64,000 nt of DNA from Actinomycetota bacterium. GTDB taxonomy: Bacteria > Actinomycetota > Acidimicrobiia > Acidimicrobiales > Poriferisodalaceae. Below, one piece after another: positions 1 through 8,606 of the stretch. Position 1 is the first letter of the stretch. Each line of letters begins with the position of its first letter. A program made the position numbers and the translations under genes. Location of the stretch: assembly GCA_014238065.1 (NCBI GenBank), contig JABABU010000021.1:1-64000 (forward strand), given 5' to 3'. The notes beneath the pieces are model-generated. The model searched no databases. It saw only the letters and a program-made list of their open reading frames with translations, and was not told the origin of the DNA.

Positions 1-27
1 ACGGTGTTGTGTTGTGGTCTCATGTGG

Positions 28-1077
28 TCAGGAAGGTAGTGGTACCACGCCCACTATTGGTGCTTCGAGGACGATGCCGCCGAGGCTTCCGAGGAAGTCC
101 AGGTCGGTGGCGAAGTTGAATACGCCGCCGTCCCAGGCGACCATCAGGTAGCCGTTGCCGTAGGCGACCATTCCGTTGATGGGTTGATCGAGTTGTACTC
201 CGGGGAGGATTCCGGGGATCGAGCCGACGAAGCCGGCGTCACCGAAGGCGAACACGCCTCCATCGCAGGCCACGAGCCAGTAGCCGAGTCCTGTTGGGGT
301 TGGTACGAGTCCGACGATTTCGCAGTCGAGTTGTACGCCGGGCAGGATCTGTGGCACGGATCCATAGAACGCGGCGTCGCCGAATGCGAACACTCCGCCG
401 TCGGATCCGAGCATGTAGTAGCCGTTGCCGGAAGGAGTTGGTACTGAGCTCACGACGGGCCCGTCGAGTGTCAGGTGGGCGAGGTCTCCGTGATGGCCTG
501 CGTCTCCGTAGGCGAACACTCTGCCGATGCTGGTGAAGATCCAGTATCCGTTGCCGCTTGGTGTTGTCGCGACTGCTGCGGCTGTTTCTGCTGTGGCCAG
601 TTGGCCGGCTGCGGACCCGAAGTTCGTGGCGTCGCCCAGGAGGTACAGTTCGCCTGATTCGGCGAGGATGGCGTATCCGTTCCCTGATGGTGTCGAGGTC
701 ATGGCCACGATGGGAGAAGCGGGTGGTTGGCCGAGTTGTGAGGCGACATCGCCAAGGTTCGCTGCGTCACCGAACTCGTGCACAGATCCATCTCGACCCA
801 CCATCCAGTACCCATTCTGCGCTGCTGGTGCGTTTGTGGTTGCCGGTGCGTTTGTGGGTGTGGGTGTGGGTGTGGGTGTGGGTGTGGGTGTGGGTGTGGG
901 TGCGTTTGTGGTTGCCGGTGTTGAACCGGTGGTGTAGTTACCAAAGGATGGTGCTGCGTCCAGCATCGTGAGCCCGATGGCTGCGACGAACACGATGAAG
1001 ATCCACCGACCGAGCCGTGGTCCACTCTGATGGCTGCGACTGGCGGCTGGTGATGCGAGGTCGTCGATCGGTTCCAT
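28..1077 (-). CDS. Membrane-anchored protein with six GYW/FGDA repeats
   Basis: 349 residues from ATG 1077, chosen over the upstream in-frame ATG at 1209 because AGGAG lies 8 bases before it. One membrane segment (about residues 22-36, WIFIVFVAAIGLTML) follows a short cytoplasmic N-terminus, so a type II anchor is likely. A Pro-Thr linker (about residues 59-74) comes next, then about six repeats of roughly 45 residues with the pattern NGYW(M/L)V..DGG.F.FGDA, probably a beta-propeller-like outer domain. Such repeats are common in Acidimicrobiia surface proteins of unknown role. It lies downstream of the peroxidase gene on the same strand, with a strong terminator between them, so it is probably transcribed separately. 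Function is unknown; binding or cell-surface scaffolding is only a guess. Confidence 0.75.
   Translation of the reverse strand: MEPIDDLASPAASRSHQSGPRLGRWIFIVFVAAIGLTMLDAAPSFGNYTTGSTPATTNAPTPTPTPTPTPTPTPTNAPATTNAPAAQNGYWMVGRDGSVHEFGDAANLGDVASQLGQPPASPIVAMTSTPSGNGYAILAESGELYLLGDATNFGSAAGQLATAETAAAVATTPSGNGYWIFTSIGRVFAYGDAGHHGDLAHLTLDGPVVSSVPTPSGNGYYMLGSDGGVFAFGDAAFYGSVPQILPGVQLDCEIVGLVPTPTGLGYWLVACDGGVFAFGDAGFVGSIPGILPGVQLDQPINGMVAYGNGYLMVAWDGGVFNFATDLDFLGSLGGIVLEAPIVGVVPLPS
854..901 (-). repeat. Hexanucleotide tandem tract, 8 x GTGGGT
   Basis: Eight copies of a 6-bp unit inside the coding sequence encode the (Pro-Thr)n linker on the minus strand. A similar segment (GCGTTTGTGGTTGCCGGTG) occurs on both sides of the tract. 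Because the unit is 6 bp, copy-number change keeps the frame and only alters linker length. Confidence 0.9.
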
Positions 1078-1374
1078 GAAACTGCTCCTGCTGGTTTCGG
1101 CACGGGTTGGCCGCAGAACAACACGAAGCGTTGTCACCCTGTGAGGACCGGTCGGTGTCAACACGAAGAGTGACTGCTTCGTGGTACTAAAGGCATGAAT
1201 ACCACACAAAGTGGTGAAATGTAACTCATTTCGAGAAAATCCGGGTCAGTCACAGATGACGACGTCACGGAGTGTGACTTCACGATTCCCTTCCAGAGCC
1301 GGCCACCTCACTAAAGGGCAACACACCGAGCGCCTTCGCAGGGCGGCAGGGCCCGAGCCACTCACCGAAAACGG

Positions 1375-1410
1375 GAGGGGTGGACCGACCATGTAGTCGG
1401 TCCACCCCTC
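1375..1410 (-). terminator. Rho-independent terminator of the peroxidase gene
   Basis: Perfect 15-bp inverted repeat (1375-1389 with 1396-1410) and a 6-base loop. On the minus strand it lies about 30 bases after the stop codon at 1441 and is followed by CCGTTTTCGG. The loop is short and the stem uninterrupted. The T-run is short (4). Confidence 0.8.
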
Positions 1411-1420
1411 AAGTTTCTAT

Positions 1421-1440
1421 TTACTTTGAGTTACTTTGAG
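1421..1440. repeat. Two 10-bp direct repeats abutting the peroxidase stop codon
   Basis: TTACTTTGAG occurs twice in tandem directly before the TTA that is the minus-strand stop codon at 1441-1443. It reads as a small duplication between the stop and the terminator. No function is known. Confidence 0.7.
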
Positions 1441-4400
1441 TTAGGCAATTTTTGCAATGAGCACCCCCGTGTGAGTGGTCAGCTGACCGGCGGTAACTGT
1501 GAGCTGCTCGCAGGCTGGTGGGTTGTGGGACATCGTCTCGGTGAAGCACACCTCGTATGCGCCTGGCTCGAGGTGGGTCCACATGCCCCATGCGTTGCGG
1601 GGCACGCCGTTCAGGCTGATGGTGCTCGGTTCTGCAGGAGCAGTGTTTACCTGCAGCCATCCTCGGGCAGCGAAGTTGCCGTTCACCGTGGTGGTGATCC
1701 CTGATTGAACAGAGACGGTCTGGCAATCCGGTGTTGTGAAACCGGTGACGTCAGAGAAGCAGACCTCATGAACCCCAGGTGTGATCTTCAACCACTCCAG
1801 GGACCAGGTGTCACGGATTTCGCCGTCGACGGAGATCTGTGTCGCCACCGCAGGCGACGCCGTCACCCGAAGGTAACCGTGACCAACAGGTCCTGCCGTC
1901 GTTCCGTCCCACTGGTATTGTCCAGCAAGCTCGGTCGTATCGCCAGCGTTGACAACAACGGTCTGACAGCCCGGCCCCGCAGGATCCTCCGTGTCGGCGA
2001 ATGGAGCGGTGTAGCCCGCCACAGCACCAAAGCAGACTTCGTGAGCACCAGTATCGATGTCAGTCCAAACGCCCCAGTCATCCATCGGGATCCCGTCGAC
2101 GATGATGGTCGCCGGGATCGCGTTTTCAGTTGCTGGCATTGTGTCATTCGGATCTGAGTCGAAGAGCCCGGTGGTTGTCACATGGAGGAACCCTCGCTGC
2201 GTATAGGTGCCTACAACCTCCGTAGTCACACCATCTTGCATGAGTGCAGGCACGCAGGCAGGGGTGGTGTAACCCTCAAGGTCGCTGAAGCACACCTCGC
2301 GGGTGCCGGGGCTGAGCTCGACCCAAGAGAGGCCCCAGCTGTCCATCGGTACACTGTTGACACTGATCTGAGCAGGAAGGCCTCCTCCTGTTCCATTGTC
2401 GGTGGTCACACGCAGCATGCCGCGAAGTCCCATGTCAGCCGTAAGAAGCTCAACACCGTTGAATTCGAGGACTTCGATGCCGAAGAGCACATCTCGGCCA
2501 TCATCGGTGGGGAGTGCCCCTGTAACAGGGTCAGCCAGTGCTTCGTCACAGACCCCAAGCGGATCACCACATCCTCGGACGTGATCGACGACGATGTAGT
2601 CGCCGAAGTCCGTGATGTTGTACTGATCCATCGGCGAGCCGAACACAGCGGTGTCCACATAAGGAGCCACTGCGGCTGGTGGGAGTGTTACGCGTCGGAC
2701 AATGGTGATGTCCTCTGCGAACAGTTCTCCCGATACCAGGTAGCCACTGAGTTCCGAAATGCTGTCGACCTCCATCGTCGAGCCCAACAACCCGTTCGGA
2801 TTGATGGACCGAAGCTTGACCTCGAGATGACGGTCACCGTCGATGATGTCATTTCCGCCGCGGCCTTCGATGATGTCGTTGCCGGCACCACCGAGAAGGA
2901 TGTTTCCGCTGTCATAGGAGGTCGCTCCGTTGAGGATGTCGGCAACGCCGTCGAAACGGACGATGCCTTCAGCTGTCAGCTCGTGACCGATGAGGTCACC
3001 GCAGATCACCAGAAGTTCACACGCCAGCGGATCGAGGAGTTCTCCCCCGCCGATTCCAGTGCCGCGGTGGTCGCCACGGATCTTGTCGTCGAAGCTTCCG
3101 CCGGACAAACCTTCGACCATGTCGAAACGGTCGCCGTTGGTGTCGATGGCGATCGGGGCGAACCCGGTGCGCAGAAGGTCAGCGTCAGCGGCCTGAGGCG
3201 AGTTCACATAGGTGACCCAGTCCCAGCCCAGCAGACCCTCGAAGCGTTCGGTGCCCTCGCCGGCCTTCATGATGTCATCGCCGCCTTCAGCGTCGATGTC
3301 ATCGTTACCTCCACCGCCGTCGATGACGTCGTGTCCGTCGGTCCCGTTCGGGTTGTTGAAGAACGGAGCGGCATTGTCGCCTGCAATAGCGTCTGAGCCG
3401 CCTCCGGCTTCGATCCAGTCGTCGCCTTCGTCGCCGAAGATGACGTCTGCGTCTGCGCCGCCTCCGAGGAGGTCCTGGCCTGGTCCGCCGAAGATCTCAC
3501 TGGCATCAGAGCCAATGAAGATCGCGTCGTCGCCATATCCGCCCTGGAGTAGATCCAAGCCGGCGCCACCGTGAAGGGTGTCTGAGCCTGGGCCGCCCTT
3601 GAGGTCATCGTCGCCGAATGTGTCCGTGAGGATGTCATTGCCTTCACCGCCGACGAGGACGTCGTTGCCGCCCTCCCCTTCGAGGACGTCGTTGCCGCCG
3701 TTGCCCTTCACGGTGTCGTCGCCGTCGCCAGATTGAATGTTGTCAGCGATTTCACGCCCGTAGAACAACACGTGGTCGGCGCCCTGATACCAGACCTTGC
3801 CGGCTGGTGTCTTGAGCAGCTCCATCGTCTCGTCCCATTCTGTGCTGGGATCATTCACGAGAGGCATGGCGTCGTGCGGGTTCACCACGTTCAGGTTGAA
3901 CCGGAAGCTGGGATGTGAGAACACATCGGCAGGCAACTGGGTCACTTTCGTGTTGCGTTCGATCAACTCGGCGAAGCTGTTGCCCTCGAGAGAGGCCAAC
4001 AGGTTGGTGCCGAGCAGGCGATGCAGATAGTAGAAGCGGTCACCGTTTTGGAGCCGTTCCATCTGCACCTCGAACACGCTGTTGTGGGTGGTGCCCAGCA
4101 GGCCGCCGAAGATTTCCGGACGCTCAGCGAGGCCACCCATCCACAGATCCACGTTGTTCAGGCCCGTTTCTTTGTCGGCCCATTCGCCGCTCGACCACAT
4201 GAAGTCATCGGCGTCAGCTGGAGCGTTCATACCACCGTTCACCAGCAGATCGGCTGCGACACGCGCGTCGTCCACGGTAGTGAGACCGTCGAGCGATTCG
4301 TGTGTGCCGTAGGCAGCCACGAGGTTGACCAGTGACTCCTGGTTACGCAGGTTGTTCTGGTAGTCGCGCCAGCTGTCGTACGGCTTCAACGACGGATCGT

Positions 4401-6576
4401 TGTTGTTGGCGTTCCACAGCCGTTCCCTTGTCACATTCAGCGACGGGATACCGGCATCGCGACCTCGGGCGATGTTGATCGCAGCGAGGTCGAGCGGGAC
4501 TCCGAGAAGCTGGTTGCGAAGGGCAGGAGTGACAAACTCGTCAATTTCCTGGCCGATCTGGGCCACCGATCCGGCAATGATACCGCCGGCTGCCGCTTCA
4601 TGGTCCAAGGTTCCGCCCTGATCAAACTCTGTCGGGTTCAAGAACACCTCGAACAGGCTCGTATGGTCAGAGGTGCCGAAGGTCACGTCGTAACGATCGA
4701 CTGTTTCGACGAGCATCGAGTGACCAAACCTATATGTGGCATGGGCAAACTCGGCGTTGATGGCAGCATTAACAGACGCATCGTAACCCGTGAAAGGGTT
4801 AATGAGCGGCTGAATTTTGCGTGCAAATTCCTCGAACGCAAGGTGCTGATATTCCATCTCTGTCACAAACTTTGCGGCCTGGAAAAGGCGTGAACCATTC
4901 CACGAACCGTCGGCCAGCTGGAACTCTGCCAACAGTTCACCATTGTTCAAGTCAGTCACTTGAGCTTTGACGTGGTCAACCAGCCGATTGTGTTCACTAT
5001 GGAAGACATGATGGACCGATGTCAGAGCGATGTTCTCGTTGACACGACCATCGCCTGCGATGTAATGGGCCCCGAGATTCTCATCATCATAGTAGCATCC
5101 GCCCGCCAGTTCGGCGGTGGGAATCATTGGGTTCACAATGACGTCCGTGTCGGGCATCTTCAGCTCGCCCTCACCCAACATAGTGCAATTGGGGCCCACC
5201 ATTCCCGGCACCGCGAAGTGTGAGATGTCGGCAAGGAAGTCGCTGCCTGAGCGCTCGGCCTGCCACGTGTTGAGCGGGTTCGAGCGGTCACCTTCCAAGG
5301 TGCTACCGTCGGACAGTTTGATCTGGGGCATACCCCGGTCATCGCCGGGGATGAAGTTGCCGTACAGGTCAGTCAGGATCACGGGCGCATCGAGGGCCTC
5401 ATGGTCGCTGAGCCTGAGGCCCAGATAAATGAGCGCCTGCTCTTTCAGGGCTGCCCAGGTCTGCATGCCACCGGCGGCACCGATGTTCAGCTTGCCAGTG
5501 GAGACAGCGCGGCCATCAGCGTCAGAATACTGGCGCAGGAAGACATGGACGCTGGGAGATGAGCCGTAGGTCTGTTGCTGATCCACAAACGGGGTCGTCT
5601 TGTTGATCGCAGGGTCACCTTCGACGGACGAACGGGTCAAAACCATGAAGTTCGTGTGAGGTGTCGCAGGATTGTAAAGTGGATCATCTGGTTGGAGCGG
5701 CATGTAGATGGTCTCGCCATTTTTTGTGGTGAAATCCAAGCCGTGGTCAAAGAATTGGCCGAAGAATGTCAGCAGCGAGTTGAAAGGTGCGGACAGCCCT
5801 TCATCGGTAGCTACGTTCGGGAAGTAATAGGCATCCTCGTTGTAAAAATGGCAAAGAAATGGAGGCATCCCCATTCCACAATAGTTCTCGACCGGGTGAT
5901 CACCCAGTACCCCACTCCCATCGATGTCACCTTCAATAGCTCCGATACCTGCAGCGATCGCCACCGCGGCAGGGTTCGAGCTGGTCTGGTCCACGATGAG
6001 GTTCGAGATGAACCTTGGCTGGGAGTCATCGACCCAATAGTCGAACGGCGGTGCATATGTTGTCTGATAACCGGGTCCCGGAAAGTTCATGCCCCCGTTC
6101 AAGTCGAACGAGACAAGCTCGGCCTCCGGATATATGGGGGCTCCGGTCAGACGTGGGAACTCTTGCCCAGAAGCACCAAAGTACTCCCGACCAGGCACCA
6201 GGTTGTTACAGACGCCGGTGATGGTTCGAACACCCCATGGGAGCAATTCACCTCCGTCGCCAAGCGGGAGCTGGTATTCACCAGGTCCTCGAAGTCCTTG
6301 ACAATTGGGGTCATCCGGCGAAGAAATCGCAGCATGAGCCTCGGACACCTTGATTTGCTTCAGGATGAAGCGCAGGTCACCGATATCAAGATTAAAGCCG
6401 ACACCAACGGGTGCGAGACCATCTGTCGATACCGAACCGGGAGCCTGCCAAGGGAACCGCTGAGATTCAGCGGAACTCGAAGCCGGGGGGCGGATCAGTG
6501 TCAATGATGTCGCGATCAGTGCGATGATCGTTAGAGCCGATACCGCTGATCGAAATTGAACTGAATGTGATTTCAT
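1441..6576 (-). CDS. Giant secreted animal-type haem peroxidase with RTX and PEGA-like repeats
   Basis: 1711 residues from ATG 6576, which has AGGAG 5 bases upstream; the in-frame ATG at 6594 lacks such a site. A signal peptide (about residues 1-36) is followed by an animal-type (peroxidasin/An_peroxidase family) haem peroxidase domain. FFGQFFDHGLD (His about 278) is the expected distal-histidine motif, YRFGHSML resembles the proximal-histidine motif, and INIARGRDAGIPSLN is a family signature. Residues about 945-1130 and again near 1235 carry GGxGxDxx nonapeptides (RTX, calcium binding), which in this family usually go with unassisted or type I-like export. The last 320 residues form four repeats with PxxISVNGVPxxxWGxW and EVCF cores, resembling PEGA domains. 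Likely reaction: hydrogen-peroxide-dependent oxidation outside the cell; substrate unknown. Transcription is probably controlled by the neighbouring SARP. Confidence 0.88.
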   Translation of the reverse strand: MKSHSVQFRSAVSALTIIALIATSLTLIRPPASSSAESQRFPWQAPGSVSTDGLAPVGVGFNLDIGDLRFILKQIKVSEAHAAISSPDDPNCQGLRGPGEYQLPLGDGGELLPWGVRTITGVCNNLVPGREYFGASGQEFPRLTGAPIYPEAELVSFDLNGGMNFPGPGYQTTYAPPFDYWVDDSQPRFISNLIVDQTSSNPAAVAIAAGIGAIEGDIDGSGVLGDHPVENYCGMGMPPFLCHFYNEDAYYFPNVATDEGLSAPFNSLLTFFGQFFDHGLDFTTKNGETIYMPLQPDDPLYNPATPHTNFMVLTRSSVEGDPAINKTTPFVDQQQTYGSSPSVHVFLRQYSDADGRAVSTGKLNIGAAGGMQTWAALKEQALIYLGLRLSDHEALDAPVILTDLYGNFIPGDDRGMPQIKLSDGSTLEGDRSNPLNTWQAERSGSDFLADISHFAVPGMVGPNCTMLGEGELKMPDTDVIVNPMIPTAELAGGCYYDDENLGAHYIAGDGRVNENIALTSVHHVFHSEHNRLVDHVKAQVTDLNNGELLAEFQLADGSWNGSRLFQAAKFVTEMEYQHLAFEEFARKIQPLINPFTGYDASVNAAINAEFAHATYRFGHSMLVETVDRYDVTFGTSDHTSLFEVFLNPTEFDQGGTLDHEAAAGGIIAGSVAQIGQEIDEFVTPALRNQLLGVPLDLAAINIARGRDAGIPSLNVTRERLWNANNNDPSLKPYDSWRDYQNNLRNQESLVNLVAAYGTHESLDGLTTVDDARVAADLLVNGGMNAPADADDFMWSSGEWADKETGLNNVDLWMGGLAERPEIFGGLLGTTHNSVFEVQMERLQNGDRFYYLHRLLGTNLLASLEGNSFAELIERNTKVTQLPADVFSHPSFRFNLNVVNPHDAMPLVNDPSTEWDETMELLKTPAGKVWYQGADHVLFYGREIADNIQSGDGDDTVKGNGGNDVLEGEGGNDVLVGGEGNDILTDTFGDDDLKGGPGSDTLHGGAGLDLLQGGYGDDAIFIGSDASEIFGGPGQDLLGGGADADVIFGDEGDDWIEAGGGSDAIAGDNAAPFFNNPNGTDGHDVIDGGGGNDDIDAEGGDDIMKAGEGTERFEGLLGWDWVTYVNSPQAADADLLRTGFAPIAIDTNGDRFDMVEGLSGGSFDDKIRGDHRGTGIGGGELLDPLACELLVICGDLIGHELTAEGIVRFDGVADILNGATSYDSGNILLGGAGNDIIEGRGGNDIIDGDRHLEVKLRSINPNGLLGSTMEVDSISELSGYLVSGELFAEDITIVRRVTLPPAAVAPYVDTAVFGSPMDQYNITDFGDYIVVDHVRGCGDPLGVCDEALADPVTGALPTDDGRDVLFGIEVLEFNGVELLTADMGLRGMLRVTTDNGTGGGLPAQISVNSVPMDSWGLSWVELSPGTREVCFSDLEGYTTPACVPALMQDGVTTEVVGTYTQRGFLHVTTTGLFDSDPNDTMPATENAIPATIIVDGIPMDDWGVWTDIDTGAHEVCFGAVAGYTAPFADTEDPAGPGCQTVVVNAGDTTELAGQYQWDGTTAGPVGHGYLRVTASPAVATQISVDGEIRDTWSLEWLKITPGVHEVCFSDVTGFTTPDCQTVSVQSGITTTVNGNFAARGWLQVNTAPAEPSTISLNGVPRNAWGMWTHLEPGAYEVCFTETMSHNPPACEQLTVTAGQLTTHTGVLIAKIA

Positions 6577-6695
6577 CGTAACTCCTGTTGTCATTTCTCT
6601 GCGTGCCCGCGGAGAACCTGACAGAAAGTTAAAATGACATCCTCTAACGACGGTCTTATCAGGCCTGTCTCGATCTCATTCAATGCTCTCGATTC

Positions 6696-6701
6696 GCTAT
6701 A
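6696..6701 (-). promoter_or_regulatory. Possible -10 element for the peroxidase gene
   Basis: TATAGC on the minus strand, 13 bases beyond the last TCGAGCT heptamer (6715) and about 120 bases before the start codon at 6576. No -35 hexamer is evident, which is usual for SARP-activated promoters, where the repeats replace it. Assigned from position and sequence only. Confidence 0.35.
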
Positions 6702-6710
6702 AATGCCTCC

Positions 6711-6743
6711 ATCATCGAGCTATCATCGAGCTATCATCGAGCT
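6711..6743. promoter_or_regulatory. Putative SARP operator: three 11-bp direct repeats
   Basis: ATCATCGAGCT is repeated three times without a mismatch, giving TCGAGCT heptamers at 6715, 6726 and 6737 with 4-base spacers. SARP proteins such as DnrI and ActII-ORF4 are known to bind TCGAGC(G/C) heptamers at 11-bp spacing. The site lies upstream of the peroxidase gene and downstream of a SARP gene in the same window. The heptamers read on the plus strand, opposite to the peroxidase gene; because the unit is partly self-complementary, the working orientation is uncertain. Confidence 0.65.
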
Positions 6744-6840
6744 ATCGCCACGCCGTTCGTGTCTGTTTCGACGGCCTGGTTCGTGCCCGAGTCGAACTCA
6801 GCGATGGTCTTCAAGCCTCACAAACTTCGAGATATCACCG

Positions 6841-6883
6841 CCCAGGCACAAGGGCCCCAACGGTCCAGGCTCTTGTGCCTGGG
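6841..6883. repeat. 12-bp perfect inverted repeat
   Basis: CCCAGGCACAAG (6841-6852) pairs with 6872-6883 across a 19-base spacer. It lies 280 bases past the end of the SARP gene and has no T-run, so it could be a late terminator, an operator or an mRNA fold. Confidence 0.6.
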
Positions 6884-7165
6884 GATGAGGTCGGAGTCCA
6901 CTGATGCGTGGATCTTCCGCGACGGTTGTGAGCCGGCTTCTCGTGGATTGATCGGTTTACCGGAAGCGCAGTCGGCCGGACCAAACCATCTTGCTGCGCG
7001 AGCGATGAATCCGCCTATGTCGAGGCACCAAAAAGCGCGTCAATATCGTTCAATAAATGATGAACTAGTCAGCACCAAGAATGAACATGAACGGATAAAA
7101 ACGTAGTTGTTGCCTGAACTGATCCTCGCCGGAATCTGAAGAACAACCATCAGTCGATCCGAGTA

Positions 7166-8083
7166 TTACAGCAATGCCATTTGTAACGGTGTTGATTGGT
7201 GGCCAAGGGCCCGGGCGGTCAGCTCGGATACGGCTTCGCCGGCACAAATGCCATTGGCTAAGTCGACCAGATCGGGACGCACCGCAGTATCGACGTCATC
7301 GGCCGCGCAATGGTGTTTGTACGTTTGGAGGGCCGCCGATCGCTCGCCCATCGCGCAATATGCGAGCATCACCAGCAACAGCGCGTCGTCGGACCAGGAG
7401 TAGCGCTCGTAGGCAAGCTCAGCGTGCCAGCACGAATCCTCCACGTTTCCGGTGTCGAGTAGGTGTTTGGTGAGCTCGAGATGAAATCGCTGTAGGCGGA
7501 TCGAGAGCCAATTTCGGTAGTCATCGACCCAACGGTGGCCGGATAGACCGGCTGCGAAGTGACGAGCGTCACAACCGGTGAAAACATCAGCGTGGTGCTC
7601 CAGGATGTGTTTACGGCCTCGACGATCGCAAGCGAAAGCTCCCGAAAGCACCCGTAGATCGTGGAGAAGCACATCCTCGTTCCATCGATATCCGCCGCAT
7701 GTCGTGAGAATCACGCTCGCCGTTTCGGTTTCGCCCGACAGGGGGCTGATCAATGGGTCGATGCACCGACGAATCCGACTCACGGCATTCTCAACTGCAG
7801 CCGCTGGGTGACTGGGCAAGGAAAGGCCCCACACCTCGCTGGCAATCGTCAACTTGGTGGACGGAGCTCTGTCGTGCGTCAGCAGGTAATGCAGAACCTC
7901 ACCGGTCTTGCCATCTACGAGCTCGTCAAGGTCGACTGTGTCGAGCCCGACTTCGAGCCGGAGACGGCCAAAGGTCCGGAGGAAGGGCTTGTCTCCGGGG
8001 CTGGGCCACGAGGATTGTCCCCGTAGACCACAGTCCGTATTTGCACATTCGAAGTTCATCGTGTCGTGACTTTCAGTGTTCAT
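7166..8083 (-). CDS. SARP-family transcriptional activator (winged helix + BTAD)
   Basis: 305 residues from ATG 8083 (a GTG at 8101 and an ATG at 8059 are alternatives; none has a clear ribosome site). The N-terminal half (about residues 25-125) matches the OmpR-like winged-helix domain of SARPs, with LRLEVG, KLTIASEVWG, VENAVSRIRRCID and the turn TCGGYRWN. The C-terminal half is a bacterial transcriptional activation domain (tetratricopeptide-like helices, ELAYERYSWSDDALLLVMLAYCAMG is typical in style). No ATPase domain follows, so it is the short DnrI/ActII-ORF4 type. Such proteins activate neighbouring genes by binding heptamer direct repeats; a matching repeat lies 420 bases downstream before the peroxidase gene. 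The true start needs mapping. Confidence 0.82.
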   Translation of the reverse strand: MNTESHDTMNFECANTDCGLRGQSSWPSPGDKPFLRTFGRLRLEVGLDTVDLDELVDGKTGEVLHYLLTHDRAPSTKLTIASEVWGLSLPSHPAAAVENAVSRIRRCIDPLISPLSGETETASVILTTCGGYRWNEDVLLHDLRVLSGAFACDRRGRKHILEHHADVFTGCDARHFAAGLSGHRWVDDYRNWLSIRLQRFHLELTKHLLDTGNVEDSCWHAELAYERYSWSDDALLLVMLAYCAMGERSAALQTYKHHCAADDVDTAVRPDLVDLANGICAGEAVSELTARALGHQSTPLQMALL

Positions 8084-8096
8084 CAGTCTAGATACG

Positions 8097-8123
8097 AACA
8101 CGTAGAGTAGTGATCAACACGTA
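8097..8123. repeat. Direct repeat AACACGTA at 19-bp spacing upstream of the SARP gene
   Basis: AACACGTA at 8097-8104 and 8116-8123. It overlaps the SARP start region and could be a regulator site. It is short enough to be chance. Confidence 0.3.
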
Positions 8124-8226
8124 CCGTGGCAAGAAAAACACTAAGAATGGTGTAAACGCGTGATCGCGAGAACCATGTCGATGTTCCTTAGCCACATCAT
8201 CTCCGGATGAACGAATCGGTGGCCGC

Positions 8227-8550
8227 TCAGCTTTGGAGGTGCAGTTCGTACATGATGCGGGAGCGCTGGGCGATGATCAGGGGAGTGGTCATCGCGACGT
8301 AGCCGAGCCAGTCCGGGTCCTCGAAGAGTCGAGTTCTTCGCTCGGCACGGTCCTCGAAGCTCGGGTATCGCCACAGGTGCACGACTTGATTCAGCTCACC
8401 GACCTCGGTCGTGTACCAGCCGACCGGTTCACCGAGATGGAGCCGCTGGATCTGGTAGCCGTGCTCTCGATAAGCGGCCAGGAACTTCCCGATTCCTCCC
8501 ACGACCAGGTCGTATTCGCGCATCTCGACGAAACCAGCACTCTGAGCCAT
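8227..8550 (-). CDS. NIPSNAP family protein
   Basis: 107 residues, the length of a single NIPSNAP domain. It starts with the typical strand (VEMREYDLVVGGIGKFLAAY), then GYQIQRLHLGEPVGWYTTEVG and LNQVVHLWRYPSFEDRAERR, the hallmark W/HLW-Y core of the ferredoxin-like dimeric alpha-beta barrel. The biochemical role of bacterial members is not settled. It stands alone on the minus strand, divergent from yaaA, with only about 56 bases between starts. No catalytic residues can be assigned. Confidence 0.85.
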   Translation of the reverse strand: MAQSAGFVEMREYDLVVGGIGKFLAAYREHGYQIQRLHLGEPVGWYTTEVGELNQVVHLWRYPSFEDRAERRTRLFEDPDWLGYVAMTTPLIIAQRSRIMYELHLQS

Positions 8551-8606
8551 TCAGCCATCATTGCCGAGACCGTGGTTGAGAGGGTCAACTGCGATAGAAC
8601 AGAGGT

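Larger units (their letters stand above)
1078..1440. other. Intergenic region upstream of the repeat protein
   Basis: 363 bases hold the ribosome site of the downstream gene and the terminator of the peroxidase gene. A 10-bp direct repeat (CAACACGAAG) occurs at 1119-1128 and 1159-1168, 40 bp apart. A 6-bp inverted repeat (GTGGTA/TACCAC) spans 1181-1205. A TTGACA hexamer on the minus strand (1162 to 1157) has no convincing -10 partner. No gene is supported here. Confidence 0.5.
6577..7165. other. 589-bp regulatory intergenic region between SARP and peroxidase genes
   Basis: Contains the peroxidase ribosome site (AGGAG, about 6582-6586), a minus-strand -10-like TATAGC (6701 to 6696), the three-copy 11-bp repeat (6711-6743) and a 12-bp inverted repeat (6841-6883). 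Short plus-strand reading frames exist, but none has a family match or ribosome site that I can recognise. I see no tRNA-like fold. Confidence 0.6.

Noticed and set aside
2182-3396. 404-residue plus-strand open frame opposite the peroxidase gene
   Set aside because: It is the antisense of the RTX and repeat region of a well-supported gene; Asp/Gly-rich repeats leave the opposite strand open. No ribosome site and no family match.
2850-3730. CRISPR-like repetition of short GC-rich units
   Set aside because: It is in-frame coding for RTX nonapeptides within the peroxidase.
6711-6743. CRISPR or iteron interpretation of the 11-bp repeat
   Set aside because: Only three short copies without spacers of repeat-like size, and no cas or replication gene nearby; the heptamer spacing fits a SARP site better.
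6577-7165. tRNA or small RNA in the gap
   Set aside because: No cloverleaf and no T-arm consensus. The only strong stem has an ordinary 12-bp arm with a long spacer.
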